Position numbers and translations under genes: made by a program
DNA from: Sphingomonas sp.
GTDB lineage: Bacteria > Pseudomonadota > Alphaproteobacteria > Sphingomonadales > Sphingomonadaceae
DNA length: 64,000 bases
Direction: 5' to 3'
Assembly (NCBI RefSeq): GCF_019635455.1
Contig: NZ_JAHBZJ010000001.1
Span: 372,001 to 436,000, forward strand
Notes under the pieces: generated by a model
What the model was told of the DNA's origin: nothing
The model's database searches: none
What the model saw: the letters and a program-made list of their open reading frames with translations, nothing else
Shown here: positions 29,516 through 38,336 of the stretch, piece by piece
How positions within the stretch are numbered: position 1 is the first letter of the stretch
Layout of the letters: the number at the start of each line of letters is the position of its first letter

Positions 29516-30502
29516 TTGCGCCTGCTGCCACTCGCCGCGATCCTCGCCCTCCTCCCCGCGGCCTCCGCGCAGCAGGCTTCCTACACTCCGCCCCAGCACA
29601 CCGCGCCGCCGCCGCCGGGCGTCGCCCGGTCGAGCGGGTATGAGATCGCGCAGCAGGCCGATGGCGGCACCCAGATCGAGCGTGACCGGCCGGTGCGCTA
29701 TGCGCTGGAGGAGCATCGTCGGCTCGACCGCGCGCTCGCGACACTGGCGCCGCAGCGCAAGGGCGTGGTCGATGCCTATGTCCTGTCGGTCGCGCTCGAC
29801 AGCGATCCGGTGTTCGGGCGCGAGGCGCGCGAGGCGGGCAAGGTGCTGGCGCGCCGATACGACGCCGTCGGCCGCACGCTGATCTTTGGCGGCAGCGACG
29901 GATCGACGCCATCCGCGCTGCCGATGGGGTCGCCCGCCAATATCGAGGCGGCGCTGGCGCGGATCGCGGAGGTGATGGACCCGGAACAGGACGTGCTGGT
30001 GCTCTACACCACCAGCCACGGCGCGCCGTTCGGCATCGTCTATAATGACGGGGACGAAGGCTGGGGCGCGATTTCGCCGACCCGGCTGGCGCGGATCCTG
30101 TCGGATCTGGGCATTCAGCGCCGGCTGCTCATCATCAGCGCCTGTTATTCGGGTGTGTTCGTCCCCGTGCTGTCCGGCGCGCAGTCGGCGATTTTCAGCG
30201 CGGCGGCGTCGGACCGGTCCTCGTTCGGCTGCGTGTCGGAGAATGACTGGACGTTTTTCGGCGATGCCGCGATCAACCATGCGCTGCGCAAGCCCCAGCC
30301 GCTCGGTGCCGCGATGACCGAGGCGACCGCGCTGATCGGGCAATGGGAAAAACAGGGCAATCTCAAGCCGTCGCTGCCCCAGCAGAGCGTGGGGGTCGAG
30401 GTGCAGAAATGGCTCGCCCCGCTCGAGGCGCGGATGCCGGGAACCGCGACGCAGCCGGTGGGCCGACCATCGATCGACAGCCTGAAGGACATGCGGCGCT
30501 GA
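29516..30502 (+). CDS. Exported C13 (legumain/caspase-like) cysteine peptidase
   Basis: A 328-residue protein with a signal peptide (about 1-18, cut before QQ) and a caspase-fold peptidase domain of family C13. The catalytic pair is His168 in TTSHGAPFG and Cys210 in LLIISACYSGVF, each preceded by a hydrophobic strand, as in legumain. A Pro-rich linker (about 24-35) follows the signal. Start is TTG 29516, with GAGGGGG eight bases upstream; more upstream starts would break the signal peptide. Substrate unknown. The membrane-anchored ClpP-like gene follows after 31 bases, so the two may act together in the periplasm. Confidence 0.82.
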   Translation: MRLLPLAAILALLPAASAQQASYTPPQHTAPPPPGVARSSGYEIAQQADGGTQIERDRPVRYALEEHRRLDRALATLAPQRKGVVDAYVLSVALDSDPVFGREAREAGKVLARRYDAVGRTLIFGGSDGSTPSALPMGSPANIEAALARIAEVMDPEQDVLVLYTTSHGAPFGIVYNDGDEGWGAISPTRLARILSDLGIQRRLLIISACYSGVFVPVLSGAQSAIFSAAASDRSSFGCVSENDWTFFGDAAINHALRKPQPLGAAMTEATALIGQWEKQGNLKPSLPQQSVGVEVQKWLAPLEARMPGTATQPVGRPSIDSLKDMRR

Positions 30503-30533
30503 TCCTTTCCGCCGTTCGCTGGTTGGAGCGGCG

Positions 30534-31223
30534 ATGGACCTTCAGTTCCTGTTCGCGCTGCCGCTTCTGGCGGGCCTGCTTCTTGTCGGCCTGGGCATGC
30601 GCGCGGCGTTTCGGCGGCGGAATCGGGAACCTCGCCGCACGCCAGGGGTTGCGCGGGCCATGACTGATCCCAATCGCTACCCGCTGCTCGCCCGCCCCCA
30701 TGTCCACCTGTCCGGCCCGGTCGATCAGGCGATGTACCAGAGCTTTCGCGAACAACTCGCCGCTGCGCCGGGCGACGGCACGCTGGTCATCGCCATCTCG
30801 ACGCTGGGCGGCGATCCGGAAACCGCGCGGCTGATGGGCGACGAGGTGCGGCTGATGCGCGACTATAGCGGGCGTGAGCTGCTGTTCCTGGGCCAGGTCG
30901 CGGTCTATTCGGCGGGCGCCACGTTCATGGCGGCGTTCCCGGTGGACAAACGGTTTCTGACGCGCGGTACGCGGATCATGATCCATGAGCGGCTGTTGAC
31001 GTCGGATATCCACCTGTCCGGCCCGCTCAAGACGCTCACTGCCACGCTGAAGGCGAAGCTGCACGAGATCGAACATTCGATCCGCATCGAGGAAGAGGGG
31101 TTTCGCGACCTGATCGCCGGATCGAAGATCACGTTCGAGGAGGTGCGCCGCCGCGCGCCGGAAAACTGGTATATCGACGCGCAAGAGGCGCGCGACCTGG
31201 GCCTCGTACTCGACGTGATCTGA
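30534..31223 (+). CDS. Membrane-anchored ClpP/crotonase-fold serine protease
   Basis: A 229-residue protein with the ClpP fold: VAVYSAGATF holds the likely nucleophile Ser126, and TRIMIHE the likely His151; TLGGDPET matches the oxyanion loop (ClpP has SPGG there). Unlike ClpP, it begins with a membrane helix (about 5-24) and a short Arg-rich stretch, so it should be tethered to the inner membrane. GGAG eight bases before ATG 30534 supports this start; ATG 30660 would drop the anchor. No Clp ATPase is nearby. Activity is inferred, not proved. Confidence 0.78.
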   Translation: MDLQFLFALPLLAGLLLVGLGMRAAFRRRNREPRRTPGVARAMTDPNRYPLLARPHVHLSGPVDQAMYQSFREQLAAAPGDGTLVIAISTLGGDPETARLMGDEVRLMRDYSGRELLFLGQVAVYSAGATFMAAFPVDKRFLTRGTRIMIHERLLTSDIHLSGPLKTLTATLKAKLHEIEHSIRIEEEGFRDLIAGSKITFEEVRRRAPENWYIDAQEARDLGLVLDVI

Positions 31224-31227
31224 CGAT

Positions 31228-31255
31228 CTCAGCAAAGGCTCAGCTTTCGCTCATG
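31228..31255 (+). promoter_or_regulatory. Three direct repeats upstream of creD
   Basis: CTCAGC at 31228, CTCAGC at 31239 and CTCATG at 31250: three hexamers exactly 11 bases apart, ending 57 bases before the creD start. Direct repeats with an 11-base period are how OmpR-class response regulators bind, and E. coli CreB uses TTCAC repeats with the same period to activate creD. The sequence differs from that box, so the actual regulator is open. Confidence 0.5.
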
Positions 31256-31312
31256 CTTCCCCTCGGGCGCCGGGGCTAGCCCGCTCCCGGCAACCACGAG
31301 GGAGCAAGTGCA

Positions 31313-32668
31313 ATGGATTCTACCAGCCCCGGCCGCAAGCTGGGCATCGCGATCGGCATCGCCATGCTGCTCGCGATCCCGCTATTCGCCGTCTATCTGC
31401 TCATCTACGACCGCGCGACCCAGTCGGACGCGGCGCGCGCGTCGATCGCCCAGGGGTGGGGCGATCCACAGAAGATCGCCGGCCCGCTGCTGGTCATCCC
31501 CTATCGCGTCGAAACGCCGCAAAGCGTGACGCAGGACGGAAAGCCCGTCGTTCGGACAACCACCCAGTGGCGCACGCTGACCCTGGCCCCGGAACGCCTG
31601 GCGCTGCGCACCGACATCGCGCCCGAACGGCGCACCCGTTCGATCTATGAAACGATCGTCTATTCCGCGCGGAACCAGGGGCATGCGACCTATCGCCTGC
31701 CCGCCGATTTCCAGCGCCTGAAAATCCCGCCCGAAACGATCGCGTTCGACCGCGCCGAAATCCGCTTCGGGATTTCCGATCCGCGCGGAGTAACGCCGGA
31801 TGGCGCCATCCGGATCGACGGTCGCCCGGTCGCACCCCAGCCCGGCCACGGGCCGAATTCGACCGGCGGCAGCGGCTTTTTCGTCCCCGTGGACGCCCGG
31901 TCGCTGACCGGTGCGGCGATGACGGTCGATTTCGGCTTCACCGCGCGCGGCCATTCGCGCCTGACGCTGATCCCGCGCGCCGGCGAGACGGGGTGGACGG
32001 TGCGATCGCCCTGGCCGCATCCCAGCTTCGGCGGGGATTTCCTGCCCGGTCGCAGCCAGGTCACCGCCTCCGGCTTCACCGCCAGCTATGGCGTCAGCAA
32101 CCTGGCCATCGGCACGACGCTGCTCAGTGATGGCGATGAAACGGCCACCGCTTCCGCGTCCGGCCGGGCGGCGGCCCGCGAGGAACAACGGGCGATCGAG
32201 ATCGCGCTGATCCAGCCGGTCGATCTCTACGCCCAGATCAACCGGGCGGTGAAATACGGATTTCTGTTCGTCGGGTTCACCTTCACCGCGCTGCTGATGT
32301 TCGACGTGATCGGCGGGCGGGCGGTCTCTGCGGTGGAATATCTGCTGACCGGCGCGGCGCTCATCCTGTTTTTCGTGATGCTGCTCGGCTTTGCGGAGGT
32401 GACCGGCTTTGCGGCGGCATATCTGATCGCGGCAGGAGCGATCGTCGGGCTGCTCACCGCCTATTCGGCGGCGGTGCTGGGCAGCTGGCGACGCGGATCG
32501 CTGATCGCGACGCTGCTGGGCGGGCTGTACGCGGTTCTTTACGTGCTGCTCCGCCTCGAAGCCTATTCGCTGCTGATCGGATCGGTGCTGCTGTTCATCG
32601 CGCTGGCGGCGGTGATGTATCTGACCCGCAACCTCGACTGGGGCCGGACCGGGGAACCGCACCGCTGA
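31313..32668 (+). CDS. creD: CreD-family inner-membrane protein
   Basis: A 451-residue CreD (CET) protein, an inner-membrane protein linked in gammaproteobacteria to the CreBC two-component system, envelope stress and beta-lactam response. One N-terminal helix (about 9-29), a large periplasmic domain with DGKPVVRTTTQWRTLTLAPE and FGGDFLPG, then about five C-terminal helices (305-440) starting KYGFLFVGFTF. Full length. GAGGGAGC precedes the ATG by nine bases. Neither creB nor creC is in the window. The direct repeats upstream suggest regulated expression. Confidence 0.92.
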   Translation: MDSTSPGRKLGIAIGIAMLLAIPLFAVYLLIYDRATQSDAARASIAQGWGDPQKIAGPLLVIPYRVETPQSVTQDGKPVVRTTTQWRTLTLAPERLALRTDIAPERRTRSIYETIVYSARNQGHATYRLPADFQRLKIPPETIAFDRAEIRFGISDPRGVTPDGAIRIDGRPVAPQPGHGPNSTGGSGFFVPVDARSLTGAAMTVDFGFTARGHSRLTLIPRAGETGWTVRSPWPHPSFGGDFLPGRSQVTASGFTASYGVSNLAIGTTLLSDGDETATASASGRAAAREEQRAIEIALIQPVDLYAQINRAVKYGFLFVGFTFTALLMFDVIGGRAVSAVEYLLTGAALILFFVMLLGFAEVTGFAAAYLIAAGAIVGLLTAYSAAVLGSWRRGSLIATLLGGLYAVLYVLLRLEAYSLLIGSVLLFIALAAVMYLTRNLDWGRTGEPHR

Positions 32669-32686
32669 AGTTGCGCATGAAACTGC

Positions 32687-32723
32687 GTGCCGCTCCTGCG
32701 AACCTTGGTTGCGGGAGCGGCAC
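32687..32723 (+). promoter_or_regulatory. Strong hairpin between creD and sdhB
   Basis: GTGCCGCTCC pairs perfectly with GGAGCGGCAC, and the stem continues inward (TGC with GCG, AACC with GGTT). It begins 19 bases after the creD stop. There is no T-run, so it may act as a terminator, an RNA-stability element or part of an sdhB leader. Confidence 0.5.
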
Positions 32724-32740
32724 GGCTGTTCTATCGGCAT

Positions 32741-32776
32741 CGTGACTCCTGTCGCCGCGCCCGGCGCGGCATCACG
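32741..32776 (+). promoter_or_regulatory. Second hairpin just upstream of sdhB
   Basis: An outer stem CGTGA/TCACG encloses a perfect inner stem GCCGCGCC/GGCGCGGC. It ends 15 bases before the sdhB ATG, close enough to affect ribosome access. Confidence 0.45.
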
Positions 32777-32791
32777 AACGGAACGCGCACC

Positions 32792-33574
32792 ATGGCCGAT
32801 TTCACCCTTCCCAAGAACAGCAAGATCAAGAAGGGGAAGACGCACGCCGCTCCGGCGGGCGCGAAGAATGTGCGCAAGTTCACCATCTATCGCTACGATC
32901 CGGATTCGGGCGAAAATCCGCGCTATGACGAATTTTCGATCGACCTGGACGATTGCGGCCCGATGGTCCTCGACGCGCTCATCAAGATCAAGTCGGAGGT
33001 CGATCCCAGCCTGACCTTCCGCCGGTCGTGCCGTGAAGGGATCTGCGGATCCTGTTCGATGAACATGGACGGCAAGAACGGCCTGGCCTGTACCACCGCG
33101 ATCGAGGATATCCGCGGCGACATCCGCATCACTCCGCTGCCGGCGATGGATGTGATCAAGGACCTCGTCCCCGACTTCACCCATTTCTATGCGCAATATG
33201 CGTCGATCAAGCCGTGGCTCCAGACCGTGTCCCCCGCCCCTTCGGGCAAGGAGCGGCTGCAATCGCCCGAACAGCGCGAGAAGCTGGACGGCCTGTACGA
33301 GTGCATCCTGTGCGCCTGCTGCTCGACCAGCTGCCCGAGCTATTGGTGGAACAGCGACCGCTTCCTCGGCCCGGCGATCCTGCTTCAGGCCTATCGCTGG
33401 CTCGCCGACAGCCGTGACGAGATGACCGGCGAGCGGCTGGACGATCTGGAGGATCCGTTCCGCCTCTATCGCTGTCACACGATCATGAACTGCGCGACCG
33501 TCTGTCCCAAGGGTCTGTCCCCGGCCAAGGCGATCGCCGAGATCAAGAAAATGGAAGCCGAGCGGGTCGTTTGA
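32792..33574 (+). CDS. sdhB: Succinate dehydrogenase iron-sulfur subunit
   Basis: Electron-transfer subunit of complex II, 260 residues, carrying electrons from FAD to quinone. Cysteine clusters are complete: CREGICGSC and a later Cys for the 2Fe-2S centre, CILCACC with a following CP for 4Fe-4S, and [14 protein letters not shown] for 3Fe-4S/4Fe-4S. The N-terminal 25 residues are Lys-rich. It is separated from sdhCDA but on the same strand. Its stop overlaps the thioesterase start (TTGA). Confidence 0.96.
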   Translation: MADFTLPKNSKIKKGKTHAAPAGAKNVRKFTIYRYDPDSGENPRYDEFSIDLDDCGPMVLDALIKIKSEVDPSLTFRRSCREGICGSCSMNMDGKNGLACTTAIEDIRGDIRITPLPAMDVIKDLVPDFTHFYAQYASIKPWLQTVSPAPSGKERLQSPEQREKLDGLYECILCACCSTSCPSYWWNSDRFLGPAILLQAYRWLADSRDEMTGERLDDLEDPFRLYRCHTIMNCATVCPKGLSPAKAIAEIKKMEAERVV

Positions 33575-34029
33575 GCAGCGAGGAGCCGTTCTTCACCTAT
33601 GCGGACGATCCCGAACTTTCCGGCTGGAAGCGCTGGGAGTTACGCGATCCGACGCGGTTCAACGCCTTTCTCGGCCCGCTCCTGACCCGGATGGAGGGCG
33701 AGAAGGCGCTGGTACGGATGGTGCCGCAGCGCCAGCATTCGAATCTCCAGGAATCGACCCATGGCGGCGCGTTGCTCGGCTTCATGGACGCGGCGCTGTT
33801 CGCCGCCGCCCGCACCTTTGGCCTGTTGACCGCGGGACGCGCCGTGACGCTCGACCTGTCGGCGCAGTTCATCAGCACCAGTATCATCGGCGATCCGATC
33901 GTCGCCGAGGTCGAACTGCTGCGTGAAACCGGCCGGATGCTGTTCATGCGCGGCCTGGTAACCCAGCACGGCAATGTGCTCGCCAGCTTTTCCGGCACCG
34001 TGCGCAAATCGTCTCCGCCCCGGGCATGA
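33571..34029 (+). CDS. PaaI-type hotdog-fold thioesterase
   Basis: A 152-residue hotdog-fold protein, probably an acyl-CoA thioesterase. The helix region [17 protein letters not shown] matches the PaaI/YbgC-type active-site helix (His-Gly-Gly, then Asp). TTG start at 33571 overlaps the sdhB stop and is followed by coupling to zapE (ATGA), so the three genes form one unit. Substrate unknown. Confidence 0.85.
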   Translation: MSSEEPFFTYADDPELSGWKRWELRDPTRFNAFLGPLLTRMEGEKALVRMVPQRQHSNLQESTHGGALLGFMDAALFAAARTFGLLTAGRAVTLDLSAQFISTSIIGDPIVAEVELLRETGRMLFMRGLVTQHGNVLASFSGTVRKSSPPRA

Positions 34030-35132
34030 CCCGGGTTCTCGAACGCTATCAGGCGCTGGTCGCCGCCGGCGAATTGCGCGCCGATCCGGACCAGGCGACG
34101 GCGGCGCGCCGGCTCGATGCGCTTGCCCATGAACTCGAACAGGGACCGCGCAAGGGGAGCGTGCTGTGGCGGCTGGCCGGTCGCACGCCAGAGGCGCCAC
34201 GCGGCGTCTATCTGTGGGGCGGTGTCGGGCGCGGCAAATCGATGCTGATGGACCTGTTGTTCGCCAGCGTTCGCATCGAACGCAAGCGGCGGGTGCATTT
34301 CCACGAATTCATGATCGAGGTGCATGCCCGTATCGCCGAAGAGCGCCGGAAAGAGGCCGGCGACCCGATCGTGCCGGTCGCGCGCGCGCTGAGCGAGGAC
34401 CTGCGCCTGCTCGCATTTGACGAGATGGTCATCAACAACACCGCCGATGCGATGATCCTCAGCCGCCTGTTCACCGCGATGATGGCACAGGGATTGACCG
34501 TCGTGGCAACGTCGAACCGGCCGCCCGACGACCTGTACAAGGACGGACTGCAACGCGAGCATTTCCTGCCCTTCATCGCGTTGCTCAAGGAAAAGCTCGA
34601 CGTGCTGCCGCTCAACGGCCCGACCGATTATCGGCGCGACCGGCTGGGGCGGATGGACACCTGGCTGGTCCCGAACAATCCGGCGAACACGGCGACGCTC
34701 TCCGCCGCGTTTTTCCGCCTGACCGATTATCCGGTAGAGGATCGCGCCAATGTGCCGAGCGACAACCTGACCGTACAGGGTCGCACGCTGCATGTGCCGA
34801 AAGCGCTGAAAGGGGTCGCCGTCTTTTCATTCAAGCGGCTGTGCGGGGAAGCGCGCGGCGCGGCGGACTATCTCGCGATCGCGCGGCGCTATCATACCGT
34901 CATCCTGGTCGGCATCCCGGGCCTGGGGCCGGAGAACCGCAACGAGGCGGCCCGCTTCGTCACGCTGATCGATGCGCTGTACGAACATAAGGTGAAGCTG
35001 CTGGCGATGGCCGACGCCGCGCCGATCGACCTGTACCGCGAGGGCGACGGGAAATTCGAGTTCGAACGGACGGTAAGCCGGCTGATGGAAATGCAGTCGG
35101 AAGACTATCTGGCGCAGGGGCATGGCGGATAG
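34026..35132 (+). CDS. zapE: AFG1/ZapE-family ATPase
   Basis: AAA-like ATPase, 368 residues. Bacterial ZapE acts on the division ring; mitochondrial AFG1/LACE1 relatives help turn over respiratory-chain proteins. Walker A is LWGGVGRGKSMLMDL (about 60-74), Walker B LLAFDEM (about 129-135), with an ATSNRPP sensor segment. The sdhB-thioesterase-zapE order is notable because of the AFG1 link with respiratory complexes, but the adjacency proves no function. Confidence 0.92.
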   Translation: MTRVLERYQALVAAGELRADPDQATAARRLDALAHELEQGPRKGSVLWRLAGRTPEAPRGVYLWGGVGRGKSMLMDLLFASVRIERKRRVHFHEFMIEVHARIAEERRKEAGDPIVPVARALSEDLRLLAFDEMVINNTADAMILSRLFTAMMAQGLTVVATSNRPPDDLYKDGLQREHFLPFIALLKEKLDVLPLNGPTDYRRDRLGRMDTWLVPNNPANTATLSAAFFRLTDYPVEDRANVPSDNLTVQGRTLHVPKALKGVAVFSFKRLCGEARGAADYLAIARRYHTVILVGIPGLGPENRNEAARFVTLIDALYEHKVKLLAMADAAPIDLYREGDGKFEFERTVSRLMEMQSEDYLAQGHGG

Positions 35133-35165
35133 CGCTCACGCGGAGCGCCTCACCCACACCCTCTA

Positions 35166-35188
35166 TTGCAATTGCTTCGCAACTGCAA
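35166..35188 (+). terminator. Hairpin after zapE
   Basis: TTGCAATTGC, loop TTC, GCAACTGCAA: a 10-bp stem with one mismatch, 33 bases after the zapE stop. No T-run directly follows, so termination is only probable. Confidence 0.35.
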
Positions 35189-35204
35189 AGATTTCCTTGA
35201 CAGG

Positions 35205-35269
35205 CCGTGATTCACGGTTGCCGCCGACGGTCAAACGGCCTAAGGCGCGGGCCGTTCCCTGCGGCCCGC
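35205..35269 (+). promoter_or_regulatory. Palindrome and hairpin in the mdh leader
   Basis: Two elements lie before mdh: the 13-base palindrome CCGTGA-T-TCACGG (35205-35217), which could bind a regulator, and a perfect 8-bp hairpin GCGGGCCG/CGGCCCGC (35247-35269). TTGACA occurs at 35197 but no convincing -10 box follows at normal spacing. Confidence 0.35.
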
Positions 35270-35295
35270 ATTGTGTCCGGAGCCGCCCAACATAA

Positions 35296-36276
<981 letters not shown>

Positions 36277-36296
36277 TCGGTTCGACGGAGGCATCA

Positions 36297-36821
36297 ATGA
36301 CCCCCCTTCCCTTGCTTGCCGCTGCGACGCTGCTCCTGGGCGCCGCGCAGGGCAGTGTCGTCCTGCATGGCACCAAGCTGCCGATCGCGCCGGCGACGGC
36401 GGAGGACATGCGCGGCGCGCTCGCCGCATGTGAGGGGATCACCTCTGCGGACTGGCTGGACATGGGCAAGCTGCGCGGCGAACTGGGGTGGAAGGATCTG
36501 CTTCCCGAACCGCGCAACCGCGCCCGCCCGGTCACCGGCGTGCTGCAAAAGCCCGGCAATCCGACCCTGATCGCGATCAGCGGCGCGGAGCTGAAGAGCA
36601 AACAGTGCGTGGTCGTCGCGCGGATCGACGATCCCAACCGCTACCACCCGACTGCCGAGGCGCTGAGCAAGGCGATCGGCATGCCCAAGTCGCGCGAGGG
36701 CAATATGTACACCTGGCAGAATGGCCCGGTGACGATCCGCATGGTGCCGGCCGGCAGCCGCGAAGCCCCCAATATCGAGTTCGCCGTCACGTCGAGCGTG
36801 AGCCGGAAGGACAAGGGGTGA
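36297..36821 (+). CDS. Exported protein of unknown function
   Basis: A 174-residue protein with an N-terminal signal peptide (about 1-19, cut after AQG). Contains two Cys (CEGI and KQCVVV) that could pair in the periplasm. The middle is a mixed alpha/beta region with LPEPRNRARPVTGVLQ. No family recognised. ATG 36297 has ACGGAGG eight bases upstream. It overlaps the next exported gene (GTGA), so the two are co-translated; both sit between mdh and sucD. Confidence 0.78.
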   Translation: MTPLPLLAAATLLLGAAQGSVVLHGTKLPIAPATAEDMRGALAACEGITSADWLDMGKLRGELGWKDLLPEPRNRARPVTGVLQKPGNPTLIAISGAELKSKQCVVVARIDDPNRYHPTAEALSKAIGMPKSREGNMYTWQNGPVTIRMVPAGSREAPNIEFAVTSSVSRKDKG

Positions 36822-37402
36822 GCCTGTTCGCGATCGCGGCGCCGGTACTCGGCATGGCATTGGGCGGCGTGCAGGCCGCCCCCGCCCCCTCGCCGCTGTT
36901 CGGCGCGTTCAAGGCGGCGTGCTATGACACGCGCGAATTCGCCGGCGTCGCCCCCGCCGCAAAGGCCGCCGGCTGGACCGAAGTTCCCGAAGCGCAGGCC
37001 GATCGCCGGATCGCGACGATCGTCGCCAAGGGGCGCGACGCGATGAAGGCCGAGGAGCCGGGGGCGAGCGTCACCGGCCAGGTGTTCCGCAAGCGGATCG
37101 ACGGGCGCGACGTGTGGCTGGTCACCAGCCGCGTCCAGTCCACGGAAGGCTGGTGGGCCAATGGCTGCCGCGCCTACGACCTCGACATGCCGGCCGCGCC
37201 GCCGCGCCAGACGCTCGACGGCTGGGTCGGCAAACCGCCGACCACCGCCGCCGCCAGCGGCAACGCCACCAAGCGGCTGTGGGAGCCGTGGAAGCCGGGC
37301 GTCACGCTCGAAATCACCTATGTGCCGCGCGACAATCCGCTCGGCGCCACTTACGGCATCCAGGGCCTGGTCCTGGTTGCGAAAGCCATCGGAGGGTTCT
37401 GA
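36818..37402 (+). CDS. Exported protein of unknown function
   Basis: A 194-residue protein with a signal peptide (about 1-20, cut after VQA). Two Cys (AACYDTREF, ANGCRAYDL) may form a disulfide; SRVQSTEGWWANGC is a distinctive Trp-rich segment and the C-terminal half is rich in Pro and Trp. GTG start overlaps the previous stop. Ends immediately before sucD, whose ribosome-binding site lies inside this gene's last codons. Likely partner of the preceding exported protein; function unknown. Confidence 0.78.
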   Translation: MSLFAIAAPVLGMALGGVQAAPAPSPLFGAFKAACYDTREFAGVAPAAKAAGWTEVPEAQADRRIATIVAKGRDAMKAEEPGASVTGQVFRKRIDGRDVWLVTSRVQSTEGWWANGCRAYDLDMPAAPPRQTLDGWVGKPPTTAAASGNATKRLWEPWKPGVTLEITYVPRDNPLGATYGIQGLVLVAKAIGGF

Positions 37403-38287
37403 ATGTCCATTCTCATCGACCGGAACACGAAGGTCATCACCCAGGGTATGACCGGCGACACCGGCACCTTCCACACCCAGCAGGCGCTGGCCTATGGCAC
37501 GCAGATGGTCGGCGGCGTCACCCCGGGCAAGGGCGGCACGACGCATATCGGCCTGCCGGTGTTCGACACGGTCGCCGAAGCGAAGAGCAAGACCGGCGCG
37601 GACGCGAGCGTGATCTATGTCCCGCCGCCCTTTGCCGCCGATTCGATCCTGGAAGCGATCGACGCGGAAATCCCGCTGATCGTGTGCATCACCGAAGGCA
37701 TTCCGGTGCTCGACATGGTGAAGGTGAAGCGCGCGCTGTCGGGCAGCAAGTCGCGCCTGATCGGGCCGAACTGCCCCGGCCTGCTGACCCCGAACGAGTG
37801 CAAGATCGGCATCATGCCGGGCAGCATCTTTTCCAAGGGATCGGTCGGCGTCGTCAGCCGTTCGGGAACCCTGACCTATGAAGCGGTGTTCCAGACCACG
37901 AATGCGGGCCTGGGCCAGACCACGGCGGTCGGGATCGGCGGCGATCCGGTGAACGGCACCAACTTCATCGACGTCCTGGAACTGTTCCTGGCCGATGACG
38001 AAACCAAGTCGATCATCATGATCGGCGAGATCGGCGGCGATGCCGAGGAACAGGCGGCGCAGTTCCTGATCGACGAGGCGAAGCGCGGCCGCAAGAAGCC
38101 GATGGCCGGCTTCATCGCGGGCCGTACCGCGCCTCCGGGCCGTCGCATGGGCCATGCCGGCGCGATCGTGTCGGGCGGCAAGGGCGATGCGGAGAGCAAG
38201 ATCGCGGCGATGGAGGAGGCGGGCATCCGCGTCTCGCAATCGCCCAGCCTGCTCGGCGAAACGCTGGTCGAGGCTCTGAAGGGCTGA
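37403..38287 (+). CDS. sucD: Succinyl-CoA synthetase alpha subunit
   Basis: Alpha subunit of succinate-CoA ligase, 294 residues, making succinate and ATP/GTP from succinyl-CoA. CoA-binding Rossmann part with [12 protein letters not shown], then [12 protein letters not shown], and the phosphorylated His in [15 protein letters not shown] before the ATG at seven bases. It needs SucC (beta), which is not encoded here; in many alphaproteobacteria sucC stands directly upstream. Confidence 0.96.
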   Translation: MSILIDRNTKVITQGMTGDTGTFHTQQALAYGTQMVGGVTPGKGGTTHIGLPVFDTVAEAKSKTGADASVIYVPPPFAADSILEAIDAEIPLIVCITEGIPVLDMVKVKRALSGSKSRLIGPNCPGLLTPNECKIGIMPGSIFSKGSVGVVSRSGTLTYEAVFQTTNAGLGQTTAVGIGGDPVNGTNFIDVLELFLADDETKSIIMIGEIGGDAEEQAAQFLIDEAKRGRKKPMAGFIAGRTAPPGRRMGHAGAIVSGGKGDAESKIAAMEEAGIRVSQSPSLLGETLVEALKG

Positions 38288-38300
38288 TCGGCCTGCCACT

Positions 38301-38317
38301 CCCGGCATTTGGCCGGG
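38301..38317 (+). promoter_or_regulatory. Intercistronic hairpin sucD-sucA
   Basis: CCCGGC, loop ATTTG, GCCGGG, between the sucD stop and the sucA ribosome-binding site. Possibly adjusts relative expression or RNA stability of the two genes. Confidence 0.3.
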
Positions 38318-38336
38318 GCGACGAAGGATGATGACG

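Noticed and set aside
35197..35202. TTGACA as a -35 box for mdh
   Set aside because: No acceptable -10 hexamer at 16-18 bases; kept only as a note in the leader feature.
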